Assembly (NCBI GenBank): GCA_030433005.1
Contig: JAUILQ010000034.1
Location: 1 to 56,937 of the forward strand
Length of the DNA stretch: 56,937 nt
Source: Alphaproteobacteria bacterium
GTDB taxonomy: Bacteria; Pseudomonadota; Alphaproteobacteria; Kiloniellales; DSM-21159
Direction: 5' to 3'
Part shown: piece by piece, positions 1 to 8,486 of the stretch
Layout of the letters: each line of letters opens with the position of its first letter
Numbering within the stretch: the stretch's first letter is position 1
Notes under the pieces: model-generated
What the model saw: only the letters and a program-made list of their open reading frames with translations
Told to the model about the DNA's origin: nothing
The model's database searches: none
Position numbers and translations under genes: made by a program

Positions 1-836
<836 letters not shown>

Positions 837-862
837 GTCTCGTTCCGTTCGTTGGTTCCGGT

Positions 863-936
863 TCCGGCCCGCTCCCCCGCCCGGCCACCCACGTCAGTAT
901 CCTGGAATGGGTGGCCGGGCGGGGGAGCGGGCCGGA
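863..936. repeat. Perfect 29-bp inverted repeat between hisZ and purA
   Basis: The arms at 863-891 and 908-936 are exact reverse complements, separated by a 16-base loop; the pairing can be stretched by about four more pairs with one G-T wobble. The arms are almost pure G+C. In the hisZ-to-purA direction the hairpin follows the hisZ stop by 27 bases and ends 27 bases before the purA ATG, with no T-run after it. It is therefore not a classic intrinsic terminator. It could limit read-through, stabilise mRNA ends or be an intergenic palindromic (REP-like) element. Confidence 0.85.
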
Positions 937-962
937 GCCGGGGCCGCGCGAGCGGCCCTCCG

Positions 963-2099
963 CTAGCCTACTCGGCGCACCTTCGCGCCGTCGAAGATGT
1001 GCGTGAAGCCCAGGCGCACCGCCTCGCGGTCGAGGTCGGCGACGGCCTCGAGCGCGGCGACGGCGATGCGGCCCTCGCGGCGCAGCGCCTCGAGAGCCTC
1101 CGGCGCGACGTCGCTGGCCGCCAGGATGCGCTCGGGCAGCGGCGCCTCGGGCACCACGCGATAGAGCTGGTCCAGGCTCAGGCTGCAGCCGACCGAGGGC
1201 TCGGCGACGAAGCCGCTCATGCGGTAGGTGCCGCCGCGCCCGACGTGGCTGCGCGCGCCGCCGACGAAGAGCGCGAAGCCGAGGTCGGCGTGGGCCTCGA
1301 AGCCGCGGCTCTCGACCGGGTCGAGCAGCAGGGAGGCTCCCGGCGCCTGGCGCTTCAGGCGCTCGGCGGTCGCGGCGAGCAGGGCGATCTGGCGCTTCGC
1401 CTCGTCGGGCAGCTCGAGCGCCTGCAGCCGCGGCAGGCTGTCCTCGACCGGCCCGGAGGCGTCGAGCAGCGCGGTCAGGCGCCCGGCCAGGGCGGCGTCG
1501 AGGCCGGCCAGGTCGTCGCGCGCCTTGCGCGCCATCGCGCTCTCGGCGCGCCGCCGCATGCCGGCCTTGACGCCGGCCTCGGTCAGGATCGAGTCGACGA
1601 GCTGCGGCAGGGTCAGGTCCAGGTGGACCGTCTCCAGGCCGACGGCGTTGAGCGCGCGCACCGCGGCGGCGGCGACCTCGGCGATCGCGGCCGGGCCCTC
1701 GCTGCCGAACAGCGTCAGGCCGACCTGGCGGTTCTGCTCGATGCCGCCGTCGGCGGCCATGCGCACGGTCGGCCCGGCGTAGCAGAGGCGGAGCGGGCGC
1801 GGCTGGCGGGTCAGGCGGCTGCCGGCGACGCGCGCGACCTGCGGCGCGATGTCGGGACGCACGCCGACGGTCTGGCGGGTCGCCGCCTCGAAGGAGCGGA
1901 ACAGGTCGGTCGAGACCCGCTTGTCGAGGCGCGAGAGCGATTCGTCGTACTCGATGAGCGGCGGCGCGACCAGCTCGTAGCCGCAGCGCTCGAAGGAGGC
2001 GAGCAGCGCCGTCTCGACGCGCCGATCCTCGGCCGCATGCGGCGGCAGCAGGTCGCGCATGCCACGGGGCAGGAGCTGGACGAGGTCGCGGTCGGACAC
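963..2099 (-). CDS. hisZ: ATP phosphoribosyltransferase regulatory subunit HisZ
   Basis: HisZ is a catalytically inactive paralogue of histidyl-tRNA synthetase that forms the hetero-octamer with short-form HisG and makes it sensitive to histidine. The protein shows the class II synthetase-like core: an LLPRGMRDLLPP start, a motif-2-like stretch (PLRLCYAGPTVR) without the aminoacylation signature, and the late GRGGTYRMSGF segment. The proposed start is the GTG at 2099, giving 378 residues; the frame stays open upstream to a TTG at 2174, and no good Shine-Dalgarno resolves the choice. It is divergent from the true hisS and upstream of purA on the same strand, a common alphaproteobacterial order. 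hisG is not in the window. Confidence 0.9.
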   Translation of the reverse strand: MSDRDLVQLLPRGMRDLLPPHAAEDRRVETALLASFERCGYELVAPPLIEYDESLSRLDKRVSTDLFRSFEAATRQTVGVRPDIAPQVARVAGSRLTRQPRPLRLCYAGPTVRMAADGGIEQNRQVGLTLFGSEGPAAIAEVAAAAVRALNAVGLETVHLDLTLPQLVDSILTEAGVKAGMRRRAESAMARKARDDLAGLDAALAGRLTALLDASGPVEDSLPRLQALELPDEAKRQIALLAATAERLKRQAPGASLLLDPVESRGFEAHADLGFALFVGGARSHVGRGGTYRMSGFVAEPSVGCSLSLDQLYRVVPEAPLPERILAASDVAPEALEALRREGRIAVAALEAVADLDREAVRLGFTHIFDGAKVRRVG

Positions 2100-2314
2100 G
2101 GGGGCTGCGGAAGGCTCGGGTGGTGGCCGGGAAGAAGCGCGCGGATACCTAGCGCCCTTGCCCGGCCAGCGCAACGGGCGAGGGGCGGGCGGGGCAGCCG
2201 GGCTGCCCTGCGCCTGCCTTGCACCCGTGTGGGGCCGCTTCTATGATCCGCGCCGTTTTGCGGCCGGCCCGAGCGGGCGCCGCCCCACCCGGTTTCAGCA
2301 CGCAAGGACGATCC

Positions 2315-3670
2315 ATGGAGCGGCAGATCCAGAAGCCGACGCCGATCAGCGGCTTTCCCGAGTGGCTGCCGGCGGAGAAGCTCGTCGAGCAGCGCTTCCT
2401 GGACCGCATCCGCGCGACCTACGAGGCCTACGGCTTCACGCCGATCGAGACGGCGGCGGTCGAGCGCGCCGAGGTGCTGACCTCCAAGGGCGGCATGGAG
2501 AAGGAGATCTATGCGCTCTCGCGGCTGGCCGCGGGCGAGGGCGAGGAGTCCGAGACCGGCCTCGCGCTGCACTTCGACCTGACCGTGCCGACGGCGCGCT
2601 ACGTGGCGCTCAACTACGGCCAGCTGACCTTCCCGTTCCGGCGCTACCAGATCCAGAAGGTCTGGCGCGGCGAGCGGCCCCAGGCCGGGCGCTTCCGCGA
2701 GTTCTACCAGTGCGACATCGACGTCATCGGCGACGGCCAGCTGTCGATCGTCACCGACGCCGAGATCCCGGCGATCATCTACGACCTGTTCCGCGAGCTG
2801 GCGATCGGCGACTTCGTCATCCGCATCTCCAACCGCAAGATCCTCTCGGGCTACCTCGCCCACCTCGGCTGCGCCGAGGACGCGGTCAACGGCGTGCTGG
2901 GCACGATCGACAAGATCGAGAAGATCGGCGCCGACAAGGTGCGCAGCGAGATCGAGGCCTCCGGCGCGCTGTCCGCCGAGGCGCTCGACAAGGTCATGGC
3001 GCTGATCGCCACCAGGCGCTCCAACGAGGAACTGATCAGCCACCTCTATTCGGTCTCGGGCAACGAGCGCTTCACGACCGGCGTCGACGAGCTGGCCGAG
3101 GTCGTCGAAGCGGTCGCCGCCCTGGGCGTGCCCGACAGCCACCTGGAGATCGACCTGACCATCGTGCGCGGCCTCGACTACTACACCGGCACGATCTACG
3201 AGACCCGGCTGGTCGACCATCCGGAGATCGGCTCGATCTGCTCGGGCGGGCGCTACGACGACCTGGCCAGCCACTTCATCGACAAGCCGCTGCCGGGCGT
3301 CGGCATCTCGATCGGGCTGACCCGGCTGCTGTCCAGCCTGTTCAAGGCCGGCGTCGTCTCGGCCAGCGCGCAGAGCCCGGCACCGGTGCTGGTCACCACC
3401 CTGGAGCGCGAGCAGACCGGCGAGTACCTGAAACTGGCCCGCTACCTGCGCGAGGGCGGCATCAAGACCGAGGTCTTCCTGGAGCCGAAGAAGCTCGGCC
3501 AGCAGCTCAAGTACGCCGACAAGAAGGGCTTCCGCTTCGCCCTGATCGCCGGCGGCAGCGAGTTCGAGGCCGGCACGGTCAAGCTGAAGAACCTCGTCAC
3601 GGGCCAGGAGCAGACCGTCGCGGTCGGCCAGATGGTCCACGTCCTGCACCAGAAGCTGGCGCAGGAATAG
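2315..3670 (+). CDS. hisS: Histidyl-tRNA synthetase
   Basis: Charges tRNA-His with histidine. The start is the ATG at 2315, preceded by AAGGA at 2304-2308; the protein has 451 residues. Class II landmarks are visible: TSKGGMEKEIYAL near the N-terminus, LHFDLTVPTARYVALN, motif 2 with GRFREFYQCDIDVIG, the histidine-A loop GLDYYTGTIYE, SGGRYDDL, and an anticodon-binding C-terminal domain with VLVTTLE. The FDLTVP/FYQCDIDVIG style is the eukaryote/archaeon-like form known from many Alphaproteobacteria, not the E. coli form. It is divergent from its paralogue hisZ across a 215-base intergenic region (2100-2314) in which no convincing promoter could be assigned. A GNAT gene follows 26 bases after the stop. 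Confidence 0.95.
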   Translation: MERQIQKPTPISGFPEWLPAEKLVEQRFLDRIRATYEAYGFTPIETAAVERAEVLTSKGGMEKEIYALSRLAAGEGEESETGLALHFDLTVPTARYVALNYGQLTFPFRRYQIQKVWRGERPQAGRFREFYQCDIDVIGDGQLSIVTDAEIPAIIYDLFRELAIGDFVIRISNRKILSGYLAHLGCAEDAVNGVLGTIDKIEKIGADKVRSEIEASGALSAEALDKVMALIATRRSNEELISHLYSVSGNERFTTGVDELAEVVEAVAALGVPDSHLEIDLTIVRGLDYYTGTIYETRLVDHPEIGSICSGGRYDDLASHFIDKPLPGVGISIGLTRLLSSLFKAGVVSASAQSPAPVLVTTLEREQTGEYLKLARYLREGGIKTEVFLEPKKLGQQLKYADKKGFRFALIAGGSEFEAGTVKLKNLVTGQEQTVAVGQMVHVLHQKLAQE

Positions 3671-3696
3671 CGCGGCAGGCGCCGGGCCCGCCGCGC

Positions 3697-4170
3697 ATGG
3701 CCCTCGTCTGCCGGGAGATCGCGGTCGCCGACCTGCCGGCCGTGTTCGAGCTGCGCTTCTCGACGCGCGAGAACGCCGTGACACCCGAAGAGCTGGAGCG
3801 CGACCACGGGATCACCCCCGCGTCGCTGGCCGCGGCGATGGCCGGCCCGGTGCGCGGCTGGCTGTGCGAGGAGCAGGGGCGGGCGCTCGGCTTCGCGATG
3901 GGCGACCGTTCGAGCGGCGAGGTCCTGGTCGTCGCCGTGCGGCCCGGCGCCGAGGGACGGGGCATCGGCCGGCGGGTGCTCGGCGCGGTCTGCGACTGGC
4001 TGTTCGAGGCGGGCTGGCCGGAGATCTGGCTGCGTGCGACCCCCGACCCGGCCCTGCGTGCCCATGGCTTCTACCGCCGCCTGGGCTGGATCGTCCGCGA
4101 GGCCGTCGCGGCCGACGAGGAGATCATGGTCCTGGCCCGGCCGGCCGTCCGGGACCACCCCGGGGCCTGA
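3697..4170 (+). CDS. GNAT-family N-acetyltransferase
   Basis: A 157-residue acetyl-CoA-dependent acetyltransferase of unknown substrate. The acetyl-CoA pyrophosphate-binding signature is clear in the middle of the protein: VVAVRPGAEGRGIGRRVLG (R/Q-x-x-G-x-G/A type), followed by the strand-helix ending in RAHGFYRRLGW, the typical GNAT C-terminal motif B. It starts 26 bases after hisS on the same strand and is probably co-transcribed with it. No signal peptide or membrane segment. The substrate cannot be read from the sequence. Confidence 0.85.
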   Translation: MALVCREIAVADLPAVFELRFSTRENAVTPEELERDHGITPASLAAAMAGPVRGWLCEEQGRALGFAMGDRSSGEVLVVAVRPGAEGRGIGRRVLGAVCDWLFEAGWPEIWLRATPDPALRAHGFYRRLGWIVREAVAADEEIMVLARPAVRDHPGA

Positions 4171-4318
4171 CCCGACCCGGCGTTCCGCAACGCCCGATGG
4201 AACCCGCCGGGCCCGCCGATCTTAGTACCTGTCGAAACGAATGGCGTTCGCAACGCTGGGCTGGCCGTGCTCGCGGCATAGCTTGCCTCCTGCGCGACGC
4301 ACCAGCGTGGAGAAGCCG

Positions 4319-5770
4319 ATGCGGGGCAGGGCGGAACCGGTAGCGACGGGGATCGACGGACTGGACGAGGTGCTCCGGGGCGGCCTGCCGACGGCCAACC
4401 TGCACCTGCTTCAGGGCGCGCCGGGCACCGGCAAGACCACGCTGGCGCTGCAGTTCCTGCGCGCCGGGGTGGCGGCCGGGGAGCGCGCGCTCTACGTCAG
4501 CCTCAGCCAGAGCCGCTTCGAGCTCGAGGAGATCGCGGCCTCGCACGGCTGGAGCCTCGAGGGAATCGAGATCGTCGAGCTGCAGGCCGACCCGGACACG
4601 GCCCAGGTCGAGCAGACGATCTTCCGGACCTCCGACGTCCACCTCGACGAGACCCGCAACGCCATCCGCGACGCGATCGACCGCGTCCAGCCGAAACGGC
4701 TGGTCTACGACTCGCTGATCGAGGTCCGGGTGCTCGCCGGCGACATTTCGCGCTACCACCGCGAGCTGATCGGGCTGAAGGCCTTCCTGAGGCAGCGCGG
4801 CATCACGACGCTGCTGATCGACATGGAGACCGCGGCCAACGAGCCGGTCCTCGACATGCAGGCCCGCGGGCTGGTCCACGGCGTGCTGACGGTGCGCAAG
4901 AAGCTGCCGGAGTTCGGGCGCGCCAAGCGGCGCATCGAGATCTCGAAGATGCGCGGCGTCGCCATCTACGACGGCTACCACGACATGGACATCCGGCAGG
5001 GCGACGGGGTCGTCGTCTATCCGCGCATCGTCGCCAGCCGGGGCGCCCAGGAGCGCACGCCCGAGCTGCGCTCCGGCGAACTGATCCAGTCCGGGCTGGA
5101 GAACCTCGACCGCATGCTCGGCGGCGGCCAGGAACCCGGCACCACGACGATGGTCGTGGGCCAGGCCGGCACCGGCAAGTCGACGATCGCCTCGCTCTAC
5201 GCGACGGCGGCGATGAAGCGCGGCGAATCCGTCGCGCTGTTTCTGTTCGAGGAGCGGCTGGAGACCTTCTTCCGCCGCTCCGAGGGCCTCGGCATGAACC
5301 TGCGCGAGTACTACGAGCAGGGCCAGCTGCAGATCTTCGACTTCAACCCGAACGAGATCTCGGCCGGGGAGTTCGGCAAGATCGTCCAGGAAGCCGTGCG
5401 CGACGAGCGCCTGCGCATGGTCGTGATCGACAGCTTCACCGGCTACATGAGCGCGCTGTCCAACGAGGAGCAGGCGCTGTTCGACATCCAGGCGCTGCTC
5501 AAGTTCCTGGCCCGGCGCAACATCCTGACCTTCCTGATCATCGCCCAGCACGGCCTGATCGGCGCCGAGGCGACGATCACCATGGACATGAGCTTCCTCG
5601 GCGACACCGTGCTGCTGCTGCGCATGCAGGAACTCGAAGGCAGCATCCGGCGCAGCCTGATCGCGGTCAAGAAGCGCCACGGCCCGCACGCGCTCAGCGT
5701 CAACGAGCTGATCATCGAGACCGGGCGCGTCGACGTCGGCGAGCCGCTCGCGGGCCATGTCCGCCCATAG
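4319..5770 (+). CDS. Double-domain KaiC-like RecA-superfamily ATPase (cassette 1)
   Basis: A 483-residue protein with two RecA/KaiC domains. Half 1 has GIDGLDEVLRGGLP and Walker A GAPGTGKT (33-40). Half 2 has LDRMLGGG and Walker A GQAGTGKST (281-289), then FEER with the paired Glu at 311-312. By-eye alignment to cyanobacterial KaiC places S63-Q64 where half 1 should carry the catalytic E-E pair, so half 1 probably binds but hydrolyses ATP poorly. At the position of the KaiC phosphosites (Ser431/Thr432) it reads S425-F426. The ATG at 4319 follows GGAG at 4309-4312. The stop overlaps the next gene, an HWE kinase, by 14 bases, so the two are translationally coupled. No KaiA or KaiB is nearby, so calling it a clock protein would be unjustified. 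A paralogue lies at 45296. Confidence 0.85.
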   Translation: MRGRAEPVATGIDGLDEVLRGGLPTANLHLLQGAPGTGKTTLALQFLRAGVAAGERALYVSLSQSRFELEEIAASHGWSLEGIEIVELQADPDTAQVEQTIFRTSDVHLDETRNAIRDAIDRVQPKRLVYDSLIEVRVLAGDISRYHRELIGLKAFLRQRGITTLLIDMETAANEPVLDMQARGLVHGVLTVRKKLPEFGRAKRRIEISKMRGVAIYDGYHDMDIRQGDGVVVYPRIVASRGAQERTPELRSGELIQSGLENLDRMLGGGQEPGTTTMVVGQAGTGKSTIASLYATAAMKRGESVALFLFEERLETFFRRSEGLGMNLREYYEQGQLQIFDFNPNEISAGEFGKIVQEAVRDERLRMVVIDSFTGYMSALSNEEQALFDIQALLKFLARRNILTFLIIAQHGLIGAEATITMDMSFLGDTVLLLRMQELEGSIRRSLIAVKKRHGPHALSVNELIIETGRVDVGEPLAGHVRP

Positions 5771-6809
5771 GATCCGGCCCGCGGGCGACGAGGAATCGGG
5801 GCTGCCGACCGTCGTGCTGATGGCGCCCTACCGCCAGGACGCCCAGGTCCTGGCCCGTGCCTTCCGCGACGCCGGGCTGGAGACGCTGGTCGCCGACGAT
5901 CGGGCGGCGCTGGACGATGCGCTGCAGGACGCCGGCTGCCTGCTGGTCACCCAGGAAGCGCTGACGGCCGAGGTCCTCGCGCTGCTCGACGATACGCTGG
6001 CGGCGCAGCCCAACTGGTCGGAGCTGCCGGTGCTGGTGCTGGCCGCGCACTCGACCGACGGCCTGGCCCTGCGCGAGCGCCTGGCGCAGCGCTGGACCCG
6101 CGCCAAGCTGCTGTTCTACGCCCGGCCGCTGGCCCCGGTCGAGCTGCTGAGCGGCGTGCAGCTGGCCCTGGTGACGCGGCTGCGGCAGTTCCGCCTGCGC
6201 GACCAGATCGCCCAGGAGATCGAGCTCAGGCGCGAGCTCAACCACCGGGTCAAGAACATCCTGACCTCGGTCCAGGCGATGGCGCAGATGACCCGGCGCA
6301 GCAGCAGCGCCGACGACGACCTCTTCGAGCTGTTCCTGGCGCGCCTGCGCTCCCTGGCCGCGGTGCACTCGACGCTGCAGGAGACGAACAACGGCGGCGT
6401 CGCGTTCACGGCCGTCGCGCGCGAGGTGCTGCGGCCCTACGTCGAGGAGGGCGCCGCGCGCGTCGTCATCGAGTCGGACGCGAGCGGCCTGCGCGCCGAA
6501 GCAGCCAAGGCGCTGGCCCTCTGCCTGCACGAGCTGGCGACCAACGCGCTGAAGTACGGCGCGCTCTCCGGGCCGTCCGGCCGCGTGCTGCTGCGCTTCG
6601 GCCGCGGCCCGGACGCGGGCACCGCGACCTTCTCGTGGGTCGAGCAGGGCGGTCCGCCGGCGAGCGCGCCGACGCGCAGGGGCTACGGCCTGCGCTACCT
6701 CAAGACCGCGCTGCGCGGCCTGTTCCGCCGCGATCCCGTGCTCGAGTATCCGCCCGAAGGCTTCCGGCTCGAGGTCGAGGGGCCGGCCGACGACGTTTTC
6801 GAGTCCTGA
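5757..6809 (+). CDS. Pseudo-receiver/HWE (HisKA_2-type) histidine kinase, cassette 1
   Basis: A soluble 350-residue sensor kinase. Residues ~17-140 look like a receiver fold (TVVLMAPYRQDAQVL...LPVLVLAA...ARPL) in which the phospho-acceptor Asp position reads LLVTQEA, so it is probably a pseudo-receiver. The kinase core has the H-box ELNHRVKNILTSVQ (His163), the N-box LHELATNALKYGALS (Asn263) and the W-x-E of the G1 box, WVEQGGPP (294-300), which are HWE-family marks. No transmembrane segment is seen, so the input is cytosolic, plausibly the KaiC-like protein whose gene it overlaps by 14 bases. A single-domain response regulator follows 57 bases later and is the obvious phospho-acceptor. Paralogue at 46880. 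Confidence 0.85.
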   Translation: MSAHRIRPAGDEESGLPTVVLMAPYRQDAQVLARAFRDAGLETLVADDRAALDDALQDAGCLLVTQEALTAEVLALLDDTLAAQPNWSELPVLVLAAHSTDGLALRERLAQRWTRAKLLFYARPLAPVELLSGVQLALVTRLRQFRLRDQIAQEIELRRELNHRVKNILTSVQAMAQMTRRSSSADDDLFELFLARLRSLAAVHSTLQETNNGGVAFTAVAREVLRPYVEEGAARVVIESDASGLRAEAAKALALCLHELATNALKYGALSGPSGRVLLRFGRGPDAGTATFSWVEQGGPPASAPTRRGYGLRYLKTALRGLFRRDPVLEYPPEGFRLEVEGPADDVFES

Positions 6810-6866
6810 TCCCCGCAAGCCCGGCGAGCGCCCTTGCGGGCCGCCGGCGCGTTCCAGAGAGGCAGC

Positions 6867-7223
6867 GTGCGCATCTTCATCTGCGAGGACAACGCCATGA
6901 TCGCGTTGATGCTGGAGGACCTGATCGAGGACTTCGGCCACGAGCCCTGCGGCATCGCCGACAGCTTCGATACCGGCCTCGACGGCTGCCGCGCCGCCGG
7001 GGCGGACCTCGCCCTGGTCGACCTCGACCTGCTGGACGGGCCGACCGGACTGAAGCTGGTCGAGGCCCTGGCCGAGGAGGGCGTGCCCTCGATCATCGTC
7101 TCCGGCCAGGTCGACCTGATCCGCCAGGCGCATCGCGCCGCGAGCGTCGTGCGCAAGCCGGTCGTCGATACGGAGCTGCGGGCCGCGATCGAGCGGGTCG
7201 GGGCCGGGCGGCGCGGCGCCTGA
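6867..7223 (+). CDS. Single-domain response regulator (receiver only)
   Basis: A 118-residue stand-alone receiver. The acidic pair E7-D8 (ICEDN), phospho-acceptor D52 (LVDLDL), S79 (IIVSG) and K97 (VRKP) are all present, so it should be phosphorylatable. The GTG at 6867 is chosen because AGAGAGG lies just upstream (6856-6862); a TTG at 6834 would add only unstructured residues. There is no output domain, so it must act by protein contact or as a phosphate relay or sink. It ends the cassette KaiC-like ATPase / HWE kinase / receiver. Its stop and that of the convergent COQ9 gene lie two bases apart. Confidence 0.9.
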   Translation: MRIFICEDNAMIALMLEDLIEDFGHEPCGIADSFDTGLDGCRAAGADLALVDLDLLDGPTGLKLVEALAEEGVPSIIVSGQVDLIRQAHRAASVVRKPVVDTELRAAIERVGAGRRGA

Positions 7224-7225
7224 GC

Positions 7226-7912
7226 TCAGCGCATGCGCGTGCGCATGCGCGGCCGCAGGCGACGGCCGAGCAGCTTCTCCGGCAGGTCGAGGGCCTGCTT
7301 CATGCCCTTGCCGAGCCTGCCGCCCACCCGCATGACGTCGTCGAGCCGGCGCTCCATGAAGGCCCAGGTCGCCTCGTCGTCGTCGCTGCGGTCGTTGAGC
7401 CAGTACAGCAGGGTCGCGCCGTGCACGCTGAGCAGCAGGCTGCGCTTGGTGTACCAGTTGTAGTCCGTGGCGGTGTCGCCGGCGGCGTACCAGATGCTGT
7501 CGCAGGTTTTCCAGGCGAGCTTGGCCGCCTCGGCGGCGTTCGTCGGCAGGGCCAGGAAGGAGCTGAGCCGGCGCACCGCCTCCTTGTGCGGACCGAGCAG
7601 CTCGATCCGCGCCCGCAGCAGCGCCGAGACGCGGTCGCGCACGCCCATCTGCGCCAGTTCCCCGGCCGGCACCGCCTCGACCATGCGCCGGTCGGTCAGC
7701 GCCGAGAAGGCGCGTGCGGCGTCGAGCGGCCCGCCCGGAAAGGCGGCCATCACCAGGCCGGGCTCGACCTCCAGGTCGCGCGCGCCGGCCAGCAGCGCGG
7801 TCTCGCTCCAGCCGTCGAAGGCGACATGGACCAGCATCGCGTCGAGCAGGCGCTCGCGCAGGAGGTCGAGGTCGGCGGCGCCGCTCGCGCCGCTCTCGGG
7901 GGCCTTGGTCAT
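7226..7912 (-). CDS. COQ9 family ubiquinone biosynthesis protein
   Basis: COQ9 proteins bind lipid/quinone intermediates and assist the COQ7-type hydroxylation in ubiquinone synthesis. This 228-residue protein has a TetR-like helical N-terminus and the COQ9 signature region KLAWKTCDSIWYAAGDTATDYNWYTKR (tryptophan-rich, here split by eye around residues 130-160), followed by the SVHGATLLYWLNDRS helix. In many Alphaproteobacteria the gene lies close to rpsU ('rpsU-divergently transcribed' family), and here rpsU is divergent about 0.8 kb away. It begins 4 bases after the def stop, so def and COQ9 form a two-gene operon. The last codons build an alternating purine-pyrimidine palindrome. Confidence 0.85.
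   Translation of the reverse strand: MTKAPESGASGAADLDLLRERLLDAMLVHVAFDGWSETALLAGARDLEVEPGLVMAAFPGGPLDAARAFSALTDRRMVEAVPAGELAQMGVRDRVSALLRARIELLGPHKEAVRRLSSFLALPTNAAEAAKLAWKTCDSIWYAAGDTATDYNWYTKRSLLLSVHGATLLYWLNDRSDDDEATWAFMERRLDDVMRVGGRLGKGMKQALDLPEKLLGRRLRPRMRTRMR
7229..7250. repeat. 22-base alternating purine-pyrimidine palindrome at convergent gene ends
   Basis: GCGCATGCGC occurs twice, separated by GT, so all 22 bases alternate purine and pyrimidine, which is the pattern favouring Z-DNA. It encodes the C-terminal R-M-R-T-R-M-R of COQ9. Directly beside it, TGAGCTCA (7221-7228) is an 8-bp palindrome made of the receiver stop (TGA) and the complement of the COQ9 stop (TCA). Confidence 0.7.
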
Positions 7913-7916
7913 GGGA

Positions 7917-8480
7917 TCAGTCCTCCGGGCTGGCGTGGGTGTGATGGCGGATCTCGCTGGTGAACATCAGGCGGCTCATGTCGGTCATCCGCGAGGGATA
8001 GAGCCGGCCGTCCAGGTGGTCGCACTCGTGCTGAACCACGCGGGCGTGGAAGCCGCTGGCTTCGCGCTCGATCGCGCCGCCGTCCGGGCCGACCCCACGG
8101 TAGCGGATGTGGCGCCAGCGCGGCACCTCGCCGGCCAGGCCCGGCACCGACAGGCAGGCCTCCCAGCCCAGCACGGTTTCCTCCGACAGCGGCTCGATCT
8201 CCGGGTTGATCAGCACGGTCAGCGGCACCCCGCCGGCCGCTTCGCCCGTCTCGGCCGCGCCGTCTTCCTGGCGGGCCCGGGCGCTGCCGACCTTGAAGAT
8301 CACCAGGCGCAGCGGGACGTGAACCTGCGGCGCCGCCAGGCCGGTCCCCGGCGCGTCCTCCATCGTTTCGATCATGTCGCGCACCAGCGTCGCGATCTCC
8401 GGCGCGCGCGGGTCGGCGACCGGGGCCGCGGGCTTGAGCAGCACCGGGTGGCCCATCTTGGCGATCTTGAGTATGGCCAT
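7917..8480 (-). CDS. def: Peptide deformylase
   Basis: Removes the N-formyl group from nascent proteins using a bound metal ion. All three family motifs are present in 187 residues: GTGLAAPQ (45-52), EACLS (107-111, metal-binding Cys109) and HECDH (151-155, two metal His and the catalytic Glu). An insertion of roughly 15 Gly/Ala/Glu-rich residues sits between the first two motifs (about 66-85). It is the first gene of a def-COQ9 pair and divergent from rpsU. A -10-like TATAGA ends six bases before the ATG, suggesting a transcript with almost no leader. Confidence 0.95.
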   Translation of the reverse strand: MAILKIAKMGHPVLLKPAAPVADPRAPEIATLVRDMIETMEDAPGTGLAAPQVHVPLRLVIFKVGSARARQEDGAAETGEAAGGVPLTVLINPEIEPLSEETVLGWEACLSVPGLAGEVPRWRHIRYRGVGPDGGAIEREASGFHARVVQHECDHLDGRLYPSRMTDMSRLMFTSEIRHHTHASPED

Positions 8481-8486
8481 CGGCTC

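Noticed and set aside
4319..7223. Reading the KaiC-like genes as a circadian clock
   Set aside because: No KaiA or KaiB gene is present, the N-terminal catalytic Glu pair is lost and the Thr432 equivalent is Phe or Tyr. The family name alone does not support timekeeping.
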